Source: Setophaga petechia (Eukaryota; Chordata; Aves; Passeriformes; Parulidae). From it: a stretch of 64,000 nucleotides of DNA. Position numbers and translations under genes: made by a program. Positions 38,905 through 52,851 of the stretch are shown here, piece by piece. Location of the stretch: the NCBI GenBank assembly GCA_024362935.1, contig JANCRA010000003.1, positions 39,803,291 to 39,867,290 of the forward strand, in the 5' to 3' direction. Under the pieces are notes generated by a model, which searched no databases, was not told the DNA's origin, and saw only the letters and a list, made by a program, of their open reading frames with translations. How positions within the stretch are numbered: position 1 is the first letter of the stretch; each line of letters starts with the position of its first letter.

Positions 38905-39586
38905 TCTTCATGTTATTTTTGTCTGGTTTTGACTTGTCTAAAATTGCGGATTAAATGTACAGTGTTCAGGCATGTCTGATCTCAGAGTTGCTGACATTAA
39001 CAGATTTTGTTGTGGAGGTATTTTTGGATTTTTTTTCTGGACTTTGTGATCTCTCTCTTGGCTTTAACACTGAGAATGACAATGCTCCTGTAGGTCTGAC
39101 CTCTCAAGGGATCGATAGATGGGTACACCTACCTGTGGGCAGCTCAGTTTGTTAGTTGGACACTGCTGTCAGTAAAAGAACAGGCTCTGCCCATGGCCTG
39201 GGGTGCCATCGGCCTGTTCTTCCACAATTCAAGGGACCTGATCCATATAAAGCAGGATGCAGATTCCATGTGAAACCAGATGTGAGTTTAGCATTGGAAT
39301 GCAATGATATTACCAATGATGATGATGCAGGTGCTTTTCTAACTGAAGTTCCTTAGGAGACACCGTTAAAGCAATCATATTTATCCTCAATGTTTGAAGT
39401 AGTATAAAAGTGCTGCAAAATAGTAACATTATGTAACATATCATAAATTTGGGATTGCTACATTTGTCACTAATGGGAATGGATTAATATTTATTTGTTA
39501 GGAACTTTAAAGAGGTTACTTTTTTAAATAGGAAAATTAATGAGCTTTTCACAGAAATGATTTAGAGATATTTGCATGATTTTCAT

Positions 39587-39642
39587 TTACTATTCTAATG
39601 GTTAGTGTTTTCTAATGGTTACTATTCTAATGGTTAGTGTTT
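39587..39642. repeat. Short direct duplication, 24 bp matched over a 32-bp period
   Basis: The 24 bases at 39587-39610 recur exactly at 39619-39642. A partial third copy (TCTAATGGTTA) lies between them. It looks like local slippage. Confidence 0.85.
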
Positions 39643-42600
39643 TTATACCTTCTATGGAGTCATATGTGGGCTTGAAAAAAAAATTGGAAGTAAAACCTAT
39701 TTTATATCAGTAGGGTCACAGTTAATTGCTATACAAATCAGAAGACCAGATTTGCCATGGCAGATGCAATAAGTACTAACGTGTCTGTATTAAAGGGAAA
39801 AGATTGTGAGCTCTAGCTAGTTCACTGAAACATTATCTGATATTTAAAAAAAACAGAGAGCACACCTTTCTTTGACTACAGCTTCTCACATCTGGAAGCA
39901 ATATTCAAAGTATAGCAAGCTGGCTGTTTGTCTTGCATATTTTACATCTTTTGTTTTAAGTTATTTTTTAGAATGAAGTTCTAAAATTACCTTGGTATCC
40001 TTTTTTTTCCCCCCAACGTTCCTATGTGGTGATTGGGTATGGTTTTGCTTTATTTTAATGGAGTACCCACCCAAGTTCAAAGTGGGGGAAAGAAACATAT
40101 TTAGAATGAAGGGGCTTAAGTAAATTATTGATACTTGGGAAAGAGCATTTAGCTATTGTGTTTGTTATCTGAAAATATAATCTTGCAACTGGTCAAACAG
40201 ACAGTGTTAAATATCCTGAGCATAGGGGTTGAAAATAGTGGAAGTTCATGTACTGTCTTTATGACCATGTCTTGAATTTTATGTGCAAAGCTGATCATCC
40301 TGGAGGGTAAATGGCAGAACTGAAATTCTTTCCATGAAATGCTTTGGAGAGAAGGGGAAATGAAATGAGGTGATGCAAAAGAAAGCTATAATTTAATGAA
40401 TGGCATGGACAGTTGGATGTATCCTCCATAGTTCTAACTGCTGTTGACACAATTTCTAATTTTGCCTCCAAGCAACCTATGCCTGTCTTCCACAATTTAA
40501 ATAAATACAATGCAAAAATACACTTTCTCAGTTTTAAAAACTGTTTCCGGATGAAATTTCTGTGTCTTCTTTAGTCATTGTATGGCTATTTGTCATGCCC
40601 TGAGACATGACAAATAATTGTTCCCCATACACCTCTCCAGCTATTGAACGCTACTCACCTTTCGGACTGGGAAGATACTGGTTGCCAGAAATTACAGCAG
40701 CATGCCAGGGAAAGGACCACTTTGGACTATCTCTGCCTCTGATAGTGTTTGTAAAGGATCTGTTTCTGACTACACTAGTTGCCTTGGCCCAGCAGGACAG
40801 TTATAATGGCGCCTCATCAGTAACCCAAACTGACTTCTCATGTTCCTTTTCACTGTGAGTCTTCTGTCCTTGCTAACATTTTGGCAATGTCTGTTACTAA
40901 ATAAGCTCCGCTAACAGTGGCATCACCCACTGTTCAATGTTTCTCTACAAGTTCATCTAGAATCTATCTCTTTTTATACAATCTGTCTCATGTGAGCAAC
41001 ACATTGGAAATCAGAAACTTCCCAGCCACTTTTAAACAGCTTTGTAGGCCAGGAAGGAATCTCTTGCTTTAAATAGCTTAATTACCAAACAAAATTGACT
41101 GGAAATTTTTTGAGGACAATCAGAGTATGTTGAAACTCAGAAATGCCATATATGTTGCATTTTCATCCTGCACAGAAGTTTGTGTTTCAAAAGGCTCATA
41201 AAAACATTGCAGTAGTAGCTGGGAGGAAAAAAGGTCCATTTTACTGTCCTTTTCTCAGCTGGAATCTGGAAATTGTTATAAATGGTGGATACTTAAAACT
41301 GCCATGAAGACCAAAACCATAGTGTTTTTCTTCTCTGTAGCTTTGTACTTCACTTAGTTCTGAGTCCATGGGTTAGAATATATTTGTTCATCTTGAAAAG
41401 TTACTGATTCTGCAAAATCTTGCTTTGCTTATGTCCTTTCTTAGTGTGTTTAAAAACATTCCGAGCATCTGAATTTTTAAGTAACTGCTTATTATGCCTT
41501 TTAAATGCAAGGAAAGTAAATACATCTTCCAGTGGTATCTACATTTAAGGCAGGATCTGTGTGTGTGACAAACACAGATATGTTGACTCCTGTGTGCCTT
41601 GTCATTAGCCATCCATGATAGGACCCCTTCATAAGAAAGAGGATTTTAACTAGACCACCCTCATTGCTCCCTTGTTTAATGTCTGGACCCTGTTAGATAA
41701 AAACTTGTGGTCATAAAGGGTCAAATTTGGTTTCCTGATCCCTGGCTACCTTGATAAAATGGTGAAAGACTTACTGTTACCTGTTCCAATGAAACAATTT
41801 AGGTGCATTTGGCAACCTTCTGAGAGTGAAAGCATTGGTACCTTGGAGCTCTGTTTTTCATAACCCTTGTTGTTTACCCACTATCCCCACATCCCGCTCT
41901 CTGCTTTGCTTTTCTAGGGCTCATTGTGGGGACAGATAACAGAAGAGTGTCTTGAGATGGTTTCTTAGAGCAGGAAGTTCACCTATAGATGAAAAAAACC
42001 CTCAATCTGTAGCATCTGACAGTATCTAAAGACTTAGATAATCCATATTCATCTGTGACCACTGTCTGGAGACTTGCTGTACAGAGAGAATTGACGAACA
42101 TTTGTAGCCAGCCAGAAATTACCACTGACCACCTTCCACCACAGGACTCTAAAACTGAAACAAATTGATTAGACTTCAGTTTATTTTTTCTTTGAAATGT
42201 AATAGAAGATATAATAGAGAGTGGTTTGTTTTTATATCCTGCTATGAGGATGTTTTGTTGAGGAATACACTGAGAGCAGGAGGCTGGGTGTGCAGCTGCA
42301 GTGGGAGCTGCAGGTTTGTGCCCTGGGTGGGGGACACAGTGCTTTGCACAGCAAAAGGCACATGTGCCAGCTCGAGCTGTTTCTGTGTTACTGCACCACA
42401 ATTAAATTGCTTTAGGGTTCCAGACATCTGGGACTCTCCCATGGAAAACCCAGGGCTGAGCCAGTGAGGAAACCCTGTCTGACTGTGTGAGTGTGCAGGG
42501 ACCAAGAGGGGCACCCCTGGGGTCACTGGAGTCACCCACTCTGAAGAGACTTTGGTCCCAACAGTGAAAGTCTGGGGTGGTGGGAATGTGAATGTCAGAG

Positions 42601-42770
42601 TGGCTCCTGGATGGTCATACAGGGAGGTTTCCTTGAACACTTGGCAATCTAGCTCCAGAATTATGTAATATGGGCATTGCCAGCTCACATGATAAAACAC
42701 TTCTCATCACCCTGCTCAGCAGGATCTCAGGGGAAAAGTATTACATATGCAATTGTAATGAAATTATTAT

Positions 42771-42805
42771 TTTATATATCTACATGGAATCTGTAGATAT
42801 ATAAA
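42771..42805. repeat. Perfect 14-bp inverted repeat with 7-base spacer
   Basis: TTTATATATCTACA at 42771-42784, spacer TGGAATC, and the exact reverse complement at 42792-42805. AT-rich hairpin inside the putative LRRC56 intron 1. Confidence 0.9.
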
Positions 42806-45800
42806 GGAGAACTTGGTGACATTTAAAGGCATTGCCTTTTTATTATTACTTACATTTTTAAAGTATATTTGACATCTTTTACCTCAACTGTGTCTAGGTT
42901 ATAGCATGCATTTTCTCCTCTGGGATCACTGCTGCTTTGAGTGACAGCACAGTTTGAGCTCAGCTCCATGCATGGGGGTGTTACAATGTCCACAAAGCTC
43001 CCAAAAGCTCTCCCTGAGGAGTCTGTGGGACATAGATCCCAAGGCTTACCTGCCATGGTTGTGGTAATTGTAGAGCAGGATTTTTATTTAATAGCAAAGA
43101 ACTGCCAGAACACTCTTATAGATTTAAAATCATAAATAAGGAAGGTAAACAAATGAGATAAATCAGTACACTTGCTTTATATGCACATTTGGATGCTTGA
43201 ACCGAGGCCTCAAATTGACTGAACCAGTTACACAAAAATATCATTGTAAGCATTTGAGTCATTCAGTGTCATTAAAGTCAGTGAATTTTTAATTACATTA
43301 AATGGGATATTGTTATCTTAATATTTCAGCTTTCCCTTAAAAGCTTTTTTTCTTTGGTAGGACACAGAAGGGGAATCTTTATGAATGCTCTTTGCATGAT
43401 CCCTTGGTATTAAAGTAGCATTACTGAAGTAGGCGTTACCTAGTTCTGCTTAACAAAACCAGAAGATTTAAATCAGATTGTTTAGTCATACACACATACA
43501 CAAAAAGTCATATTATTAACGGGACTGATGTCTTATTTTTCAGCTTTTTAGAAGCTGCACCTGCTAAAATAGACTGATGTGTTGGAGGATGCTTTATATT
43601 ACATGAATGTTGCAGGAACTGTTTTTGCCATTATGGGTGGATTATTGTAACAGTAGTTTCCTGATGACATCATAGTAAATTCCAGCTGCCCAAACAGTTA
43701 TTTTCCAGAAGAGGTTATCTGCAGTGCACTTGTGCAAAATTACACTTAGAAAGGGAACTCATAGTTCTCTTGAGACTTGTAAACCAAACGTTTTGTCAAA
43801 TGTGTAGTAAATACAGAATTCTTTGTTTTCATTCTCTGTCACTGGTAACAGTATGGGCACTACGGTAATTTGTGGTTCTGAATTAAACAGACAAAAATTA
43901 TATTATGCAAGACAAGAGAAATGGAAGTCTGTAGTGCAAGCTTCCTGTCATGAAAGGATAGATAGCACGATGGCTCTCAAATGAGCTTTTTTCTGAGAGA
44001 ATGTTTTGGCTGGTGACCAAAAATTATGGATAAGGGTCCAGAGATTGCAGTGCCCCCACTGAAATGGAACACTTTGTGTCCAGTGAAGGCATGAGTAGCC
44101 ACAGAGTAGGAGAGAATGCTGGATGAGAAGCTGGCCTGAGGTAGTAGAGATTCCTTTTTGTATAGGATGTTAATATATAGAGGTATATGCCTTTCCTAGA
44201 GTGAATTTTGATTAATGACCATTGTATGGGGGGGTTGTTTTGTTTTTAAATGGTAACTTAATTGCTTGGACAAGCTGTTTAGGTAATGTCATGAAGGCTC
44301 CATTAGAAATTAACATGCCTAGTCACACAGTTCGGAGGTTCTTTCTCAGTCTTAAGAAGTTGTAATTAATATTGAGTCAAACATTTCTGGCAATTGCTGA
44401 ATTTGAAATGAGTATTAATATATATTTAATGAAGAATACACCATCCTGTCGCTGACTCTTCGATAAATCTTGTAGCAGGAAAATAAAGTCTTGGAGTCTT
44501 ACCAGATTGTCAGACCCTAAGAACATCAAATAACTATTCTCTGCCAATTTCTTCCTAGCAAATTACAGTATTCTGAGGGGATTTTAAATAACATGTTGTT
44601 CCAAGGATCATTTAATTTTAATAATGGTTTTCATTACTGGTATTTATATATGTTGAAAGTGTCCTGCAGTTTTTAATGAACTGTCACAACATGTCTGTGA
44701 ATTGAATAACTTACCATGATTACACACACTTGGGTAAGGAGAGTGGCAGCATTGGAGGAGTTGGCAGATTAACTCTTTGTAGAATTCATAATCTTCCATC
44801 TTACTGCTCTGGTCATTGATTTCTCCTGCACTCAATGACTGTTTGCTTCTAGTTATCCGCACAAGTATGAGCCTGTCAAGTTAAGACTTTTGATGCAAAT
44901 CCTGCAAAAACTAATTTATTGGTTTCTTTCCATCTTTTATTCTTCTCAGTGTTCACATGCAGTGTAAAACCCCATTATTTTCCATCCATTTTCTCTTCCC
45001 CTGACACACTCATGTGCTTACCAATACTGCTGTGCTGTCCCACTGGATTCACTGCAGGTTTGTGCTAGGGGCAGTTAGCTTCCACCCTTGTGTGTCCCAC
45101 AAAGCACTGTGGGAATGGTTCTGTTCAGCGCATGGATCCAACATACATCCAGTGCAACCACCTTGTTCGTGAGGGAAATCCTCAGGTTTGTGGCTTTTCA
45201 GACCTCTGGTGACAGCAGAAGTCTTTGCAGTCCCTGTGAATTGTCCCACTGAGGCTAACACTCATTTCGGGCAGTGTTGGCTTGTCCTGTGTGTTTGGGA
45301 GAGCTGTAGGCTCATCAGATGGACCTGATGAAGATAATCAGTGTAACTCCCGTGTCTCTAGGAGGACAAATGTGCCAGGCCCCCTTCTTGCTCCTACACT
45401 GTGCTGGAGATTTCAGAGGTTCATGCATTTTATTAAATATTGGCACCTCACCACTAGGATTTCTGCACTTTTAATTTTTCTACAATCTCATTTTGAACAT
45501 GTTATTTTGATCCATCTTCAGAAAGAGATTCTTTAGTCTCTGGAGAAAGCATTGAACTGATAGAAAAAAAATAGTTTTGCTTGCTGACAATAATTCAACT
45601 TGATCCCAAACTATTTGTAATGAAAATACTTTTCTCCTCCCTAATCCAATGTTACAATAATTACAAGAGCAGATCAATAGCAGGAAGTATAAAACAAAGT
45701 ATTACTTCAGATATTAAGCCACAAATTGATCTCCTTCTTGTCAAGCTTAAAGTAAATGCTGTATCAACATGTTTCAAAGATTTGAGGATGTTCTGAAATG

Positions 45801-46461
45801 TGATGGTGATGGCCCAACAGAGAGAGAACAGTAATTTGTTTGATGTGTGTTAACTCTTTGCAGCCTGCATCTACAAAATCCTGCTGTTATCTCATTTTGC
45901 ACTCACACATTACATCAGTGTTCTCTGACTACTGCTCCACTTGGCTCTGATAACACACAAGATAATCTCTGGATAATAACAATCCTCATTTAAATCAGAA
46001 AGAACCACCAGTACTTGCACACAATCCAACACAAGTCTTGTGCAATTGACAAAGGATTCCAGAATTTATGTGACAAGAATATTCTACTCCAAATCAGTTA
46101 TTGACCAAAATAATTCCTTCTTAGGAAAATAATGGCAACACCAGAAGGTCTTTATATCACAGAAGATTGTTTTATTTTTCCGGGACAGCTGATGACTCTT
46201 GCAAATCAATACTGACTAAACTATACTGACCTGTTAAAGTAGAGGAAAAATGTGTGAGAAATTCTAGAATTCTTTAGAAAAAGAAACAAGTAATAGAAAT
46301 TTGTATATTGTAACTTTTCTTCTAAAATGCAGGACACAGTGTTTTTGAAGTCTCTTTTCCCTCTAATCGGATGAAGTATGGAAGTTGTCCTTACACTACT
46401 GTAGGCATACTGAGGTTTTAGAAGCTGCAAATATCACCACTCAATTCACTTTATGGTGAAT

Positions 46462-46488
46462 TTACTGTCTTATTTTATAAGACAGTAA
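46462..46488. repeat. 12-bp perfect hairpin with TTT loop
   Basis: TTACTGTCTTAT, loop TTT, then the exact reverse complement. The arms are long for so small a loop. Confidence 0.9.
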
Positions 46489-48153
46489 GAAAGATTTAAA
46501 GGAGTCCTGTGACTCTGAAGAATTTGTTCCTGAACATGTTTTTTAGGCATTGAATATTACTGTGGCTTAGGTGTAGTACGCTTGAGCAGTCAGCTTCTCC
46601 TGTAGGAGTGCTTGCCAGGTAGGTGCAGTGACCTGGAAAAAGTAGGGTTTGCTTTCTGCGGGCGTCTTCTGCCCTGACGAGTGTACAGAAGGAGCACTTA
46701 GGAATCTGAGAGTTTGGTTCCTCCCTTCAGAGTGTAGTAGGTTCTGCAGGGTGAGGTTTGGTGTATCATCAGTTTTTTGTTGCTGTTTTTGTTTGGGTAA
46801 GGGCTGCTGTTTTTTTCTGACAGTACAGAGCCTTTTGAATTTTTTTTCTTGTGCACATGAAGAATTTTGACTGGACTTCAGCAGTCAAAAGAAGAAGTCT
46901 TTTTGATACAAATTTCTTTCACTTTGTACCCAGTCAGTCCCCTGAAGTAGAGATGACCAGCTGAGCAGTCAGAACTCCTATTTGTCCTAACAGAAGTTAC
47001 TCCTCTGTTTAACTGTTTATTAGTCTGAGGAGGAAGGAAAGTGGTAATTCTCAGGTCTTGGCCACCACTGATGCTTTGTCAGCCAGTTATGATTAGCTTG
47101 ATCATTTAATTACTTTTCCAACACTAAGAATGAATATTGCTTCACAGTGGAGAACAGAACAAAACTGCAGGTGTCCCTTCAGCAGAGCAAGACAGCTTTT
47201 CTCTAGTCTAGTCTTTAGTCATTACAGCAGTGTTTCCAGCTGTGATACTTCCTTGTTGCCAAGTAGTAGTAAATAGCTGTATAAATCACAGTAATGCTTG
47301 TACCATTTGGGTACAGCTGATTGCTTTTTTACTCTAACAGTGTACATATGCTTGCTCTCATATTTCAAAGTTAATTGTTAATATTTCTGTGAAAGTGATA
47401 TCTTTGGGAATTGAAGAATGACCACATCTGAAGTGCTTGGTCTTCAAACTTTGTATTTCATTCCTCAATTGAAGGAAACAGAAATTTATTTAAATTGTAT
47501 TTTTAATTTATTTTCTCCAAGACTGTCTTTAGAACTAAAAGTCAGTAGCCATTGCCTGCCTAACCTAGAGTCAGTAACAGTGCTGGGATGTTTGATTTAG
47601 GACAGCAAACACAGACAGGTTTTGTCCATGCTACCTGCAGGCAGAGCTCAAAATGCTTGAGAGGTGGTGTTGTGCCTTGGTGCTGGCACTTGCAGTCTGG
47701 AGTCCAGCAGAGTTTTGCTGGGTGTTGCTCATGTTTCTCAAGAGGAAATGAGTAGGGCAGGCAGCCTGTGTGGATGGGAAGCTCACTAACACTGGAGAAG
47801 GATGAGTGGAGTAGTGAGGAGGCTGGAAAGGTGTCCTGAGTTGTTTGTTCTTAGCTTTCTTCTTTGTACAGAGCTTTAGGCATGCCCAGCTTCTTGTGTA
47901 CCTGCAAACATATCTTGCTATGGAAGCTTACACTCAAAGCTGAATGGGGTGTGAGACTTGGGTAACTCTTGAGTGTGAAGAAAAGGAGGAACATGTTATG
48001 TAATTCATAGCTTTGGGTTTGTGCTGATTAAAGAAACCTGTATCTCCACAGGCATTTTCTGTCTTGCATTAGGAGTCAAAGTAGATTTTGCTGACAGGAA
48101 AATAATAAATATGGGTAGAAAAATCCAACTGCTTGTTATCCTTTTGTCCAAAG

Positions 48154-48318
48154 CATGTTGAGATGGACCTGAAGTGGAATCCTGACGGAGTTTCTCATCC
48201 AGGCTCATCTGAAGACCAGGAAACTGATTTGAATTGGCAAGGCAACCCAAATCCCAGTCTGCTGATTAAAGATGATGGAGAGCTGCTTATGGATGAACAT
48301 CTTTCCCCCAGGAAACTG
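48154..48318 (+). CDS. LRRC56: LRRC56 first coding exon (start codon ATG at 48163)
   Basis: The acceptor TTATCCTTTTGTCCAAAG ends at 48153. The exon runs to CTG at 48318 and is followed by a GTGAGT donor. The coding part, 48163-48318, is 52 codons and ends in phase 0. The start is chosen because the protein opens MDLKWNPDGV, resembling the mammalian LRRC56 opening, and the Kozak context is good (G at -3 and +4). The exon encodes the acidic, low-complexity N-terminus and ends with MDEHLSPRKL, matching the family's EEYLSPARL-type segment before the leucine-rich repeats. LRRC56 is a leucine-rich-repeat protein needed for transport of outer dynein arms by intraflagellar transport in motile cilia. 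A five-codon upstream ATG frame (48155-48172) overlaps the start out of frame. The bases 48154-48162 are treated as 5' UTR. Confidence 0.9.
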
Positions 48319-51300
48319 GTGAGTAGACATCCAACTTTTTAATGAAGTGAAAGAGGCAAACTGGCATATACAGAGCTGTATTAACCTTCCAACTGCTATT
48401 GTACTGATTGTGGATTGTTGCCTCTCTGACATTTAGATTTCTGAGTAAAGTAGATTCTGTCTTATGAAAGTATATCAAATGTTTGTCCTCCTTTCACCTT
48501 GTTTCCTATCAAAAGTATTCCCAGCATGATTGTGGCTGTGTTTATTGCTAGGAATCTTGAAGCAGCGTGAAGAAAAGTACAGGGAGCATAATTATGGTCT
48601 ACGCAGATCTCATTAATGCCATCTGGAGTACCTTGAATCTTAGCATTAGAAAAATAATTTACATTAATCTTGTTCTAAAGATTGGAAATGTAACTTTAAA
48701 AGCACAAGGTTTTTTTCCTCTGACTTAGAGAAATCCTCTGTCCTGCTAAGAAGCCAATTAAAATATTCTGCAAATTATAGAAGTACTTTCTATACATGTC
48801 AAAGTGGGAGAAATTTCAAAGCATATTTGAAAGCCATGTTCCTTTTAGACTGGGGGAAATGATTTTGCTATGCAGCCTGTTGAAAGAGAGTCACATGCTG
48901 AAATCTTCATGAAAGAATTCACTTTGTGAAATATTTGTGAAAGACTACTTGGTTGCACACCGGATTGTGCTTGGTCAGGACTAATTAAGGATGAAATCCT
49001 GTGGGATGTGTACGAGCTGACCAAACAAGGTCACTTTTCCACACTAAAGGAAGGGAGAGTTGAGAGCAGAACTTGAGGAGAGAGACTTTCTGTGTTGCAG
49101 ACCTACAGAAGGGAGCATTCTCCTCCAGCATTCTCCCCAGCATTCTCTCCTGCTGGGGAGCATTTGTGAAAGACAGATGGGGCTGCCAAGGCTGTGGTTC
49201 AGGTGCTTCCAGCAGCCAGGGTGGTGATTGCAGGCATCCACAATCCCCTGTGTATCCACTGCACCAGTGGGTAGACATGAGCTTCCACAGGAGCATATTC
49301 CAGCTGTGGGCTTACACCACTCCCTAGCCACTCCCCAGCCACATTCCAGAAACCATTTTGACCATGTGCTGTAGATTAGGCAGAACTATTGTTCCCTAAT
49401 TAGACAAGTCTTTTAGTGTTTATAAAATGGTTGAAGGTGCAAAAACCCCTTTCTGCAGAGTGGATATTTTAAGCGTTCTGGAGGGAAAATTGCTGCATGG
49501 TTGTATGGTCTGTGCCATTCACTTTCCTTGGGCTCCTGAGAACCTCTGACCACTTCTTGGTCTTTTTTTAAAACCTGGCATAGAATTGGACCAGTCTAAT
49601 GTGTTTGTGGCCTACAGCAGCCTGTTTAAATGTGATGGGAGCCTCTCAGATTAGTGTGTATTGTTAGGGCATGAACCAAAGCCCATTAGAGTAACCAAAA
49701 CAGCTGCCCTCTGATTCAATCAACTCTGAATGAAACCCTTAGGAAGTTCTTTCATTGGCATGAAGTTCTCTTTCTGAACCTCTGCTGCTTTTAATTCACA
49801 GCAAATTGTAAGCAGAACAATATATGTGAGGCAACATTACCTACATCCCATGAAGTTGCTGTTTATTACTCTGTAACTTTTTAAGAAATGCAGATAAGAA
49901 ATTAAATAATTGAGTTTTACCTTTTTTGAGATTGTGGGCTTTAACATTTGTAAGGAATCTCATTTCAAAGATTCTTTTAAATGAAGTACACTGTCCTGCT
50001 AATTTTTCTGGACACAGTTATTTCCTGTCCTGGAACCTAGCATTTGTGTTGGCATAGCTGGGATACTTCCTGCTCAGAGGAAAAACTACATGACATTGTC
50101 AAGGAAACATTTACAGTGTTTATAGCTTGTTTTAATAACATAACCCATCTATCTATTCTCTGACCTTTATGTTGAACATATGCACTGCTGTCATAAATTT
50201 ACTTCCTCTGGATTTGCAAATGTTCAGAATGTTCAAACATTTAATACAAAACAAGTTTTCACATGCATAGTTCTTTAAGGACCCACATGCCATTGACAGT
50301 CAAATGGTTTGAAAGGTTGTCTTGCTTAAATCAATACAGCTGCAGTATATTTTTGATTGTTTTATTGATGTGAATATTTTAGGAGTTATTGATTGTATCC
50401 ATTGAAGTCCTCTGAGAAGGAAACTAATAGACTTTTAAAATACAGGCTCATTAAAGTAAAATTGTTTTACATTCAATTAAGGGCATGGGCCACACTTCTG
50501 TAGTGTTGTGTAACACAAATTTTGGACACCTTATGGATGTTCCTGAGGAAGGTTTTTTTCTGAGGCACACACTCAGCTTTACTCCATGTCCTCACAATGG
50601 TTTGTCTTGCACCAGTTTGGTTTGAGTTGGGGGAAGCTGCGAAGTCTCATTGTGCATATTCTGTGTAGATTTGGCACCTTGAACTGCAGCCTGATTTCTG
50701 TGTGCACATTTGAGTCATTTTGCCCTTTTTCCAGAGGGATGGCTGTCTATTTTGTAGTGAAACCATTATCAGTCTGCATTATTAAGAACTCTCTAAAACT
50801 TGTGACACTTGTGTTCCTTCACTTTTATCTACTTGCTGCATTGTTTTCTTCCAAAGGAAAACAATGGCTTAGACTGATTTTTTTTTTCTTTCCTTTCTTG
50901 CCTTCTTGGACCATGTAGAACAAAAGACAACTTCTACAAAACCATTGGACCATTGCCATTTTCTTCCTCTCCATTGTGGATCCCTTCATTTAGACTTTAT
51001 GCTCATTCACCACAGAGTTTGTGGTCTTTTGTAGTCTTGTTTCAGCATAATATTCACTTCAAATCCTGGATGATTCCATATTTCCATTATGTTAACCACA
51101 TCTTCTAGTTTCTTCTTGCTGCCAGCTCTCTTGCTGCACTGTTGTGTTACACCTCTTTATATTTGAATGTCCTTCATCCAAGATACAGGCCAAAAGCTTT
51201 TGATGCAAGGGTTGTATCATTAGATGTCATTTTTATTCTTTCTGCTAATACCAATATTGATTTTCTGGTGTACTCTTTAATCTTCCTCTATATGAATAGG

Positions 51301-52357
51301 CATTCTTGCTTTTCCATTTGTACCTGTCCTAGTAATATTTTGAGCTCTGTATTTTCCTAGTTATTTTCCTATTAATATTTCTCTGCTCTGCCCATCCTTA
51401 TGTGTGGTTGTTAGATATTTAGGAATACCAGAGTGAGCAAATTCTCACTTTGTTCTGAAAACTGGCTAACAATGGGCAATTAATTTTTAACTCTATTAGG
51501 GCTATGACGCAGATTTTTCATTAAATGTGGACAAACTGAAATTAAGGGTGCCACCTGTCTTTAATCACATTTTTATTTTGTTCTATCAACCCCCATCCTG
51601 CAAAGGATCTTTTCCTGACTTCCACTAAAAGCATTCCACTTCTCAGAAGAAACTCATTTTACAAGGTCAAATGATCTTCCAGACATTGTCACATTATAAA
51701 ACCCAATCACGTTTGTGTGTGATCTTTAGAGAAGAAAGGAAGTATTCTCTAATTTTGCTTTTTATTGATCCTGCTCCAACTAATCTTGTTTTCCAAACTT
51801 TGGAACACGTGTTCGGATGTGGTGTTTAGTTTTGTTGCTCAGGAGCTTAGGGTGTATTTCATATGGTATGCACTCATCCTCATGGGAAAAAGAAAATGCT
51901 GGAGGGTCCTGGAACAACAGATTGGATTCTTGCTGAAGTGGCTCAATTGTTTCCTTTTTTCTTTTGCAGAAAGTTTTCCTCACAGCTGTAAGATAAATGG
52001 ATTTGAGGAAAATTACTGGACATCAAGAAAGTGCAGAATCTTGATAAATTAGGTAGAGTAAGGGAATGGAAGGAACTGAATTTGACTGAATTTGGATCTG
52101 CTGAATCCTTCATTATGGATGAATCTCTTCATCTGAGCTGAGAGAAGAGTGTATTTATATGTATGTGCTGAAAGTAGAGAAGTACAGCTAAATATTTTAG
52201 TTATGGGCATTTGCAGCATTTATCCCTTTTGAAAGGAAGTTTGCATGTAGGGCCACAGAGAAGTTCTGTTCCTTTTTATTGTTTTATTGCGCCACTTAAG
52301 GCCCATTAATTTGCCAGTGTTTTTCTTAGAAGAAACATTTTGTCATACTTTTAGCAA

Positions 52358-52398
52358 CTTTTTTTTCTTTTTTTTCTTTTTTTTTTTTTTCTTTTTTT
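52358..52398. repeat. 41-base pure pyrimidine (C/T) tract
   Basis: Only T and occasional C over 41 bases, followed 24 bases later by an uninterrupted A16 run at 52423-52438. In a + strand transcript the two could pair as a long U:A stem. Confidence 0.9.
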
Positions 52399-52422
52399 GT
52401 GAAGGAGAGATTATACCTTGAC

Positions 52423-52438
52423 AAAAAAAAAAAAAAAA
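52423..52438. repeat. A16 homopolymer
   Basis: Sixteen consecutive A after the pyrimidine tract. No SINE or processed-pseudogene body was recognised upstream. Confidence 0.9.
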
Positions 52439-52851
52439 GGCAATAAACACATGAATGGACATGAATTTAGAATTTGCATACAGGTGTAGTATTCAAAGAG
52501 AACAAGCTCACCACTCTGGAATTCCTGTCTTAGCCAAATTAACCAGGATCAGCAAAATAAATGCACAGCTGGAAATATTTCTCTGACAGCTGCATGCAAC
52601 TTGTTCTTCAGCAACATGCCTACTTTTCTTGGAGTATGTGAAAAATCTAGGGAAGAGAGAAGACATCAGTTGTGTGTGCCAGTTTTGACTAGACAGATAT
52701 TATTTGTCAATTAAGGAATTTACAGATAGCTGCAAGTGGGATTTGAACTGGATTTCCCAGCATCCCCAGGTGACTGCTTTGCCAGGTAGGAAGCTCTGCA
52801 AGCACAGAAGTATTCCTCACTTGCAATTTTCTACAGAACACTTACTGGCTT

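Larger units (their letters stand above)
37400..48153 (+). other. LRRC56: Putative LRRC56 intron 1 (non-coding)
   Basis: About 10.7 kb between the putative first exon and the first coding exon. No coding exon with splice sites was recognised. It contains the G-rich tract, the 19-bp minisatellite, a 32-bp-period direct duplication at 39587-39642 and inverted repeats at 38876, 42771 and 46462. The + strand is visibly T-rich. Further untranslated exons may be hidden here. Confidence 0.5.

Noticed and set aside
40588..40615. 10-bp perfect hairpin; similar ones at 49133-49160 and 63571-63593
   Set aside because: Arms of 10 bases with short loops are expected about once by chance in a window this size, so they are not listed as findings.
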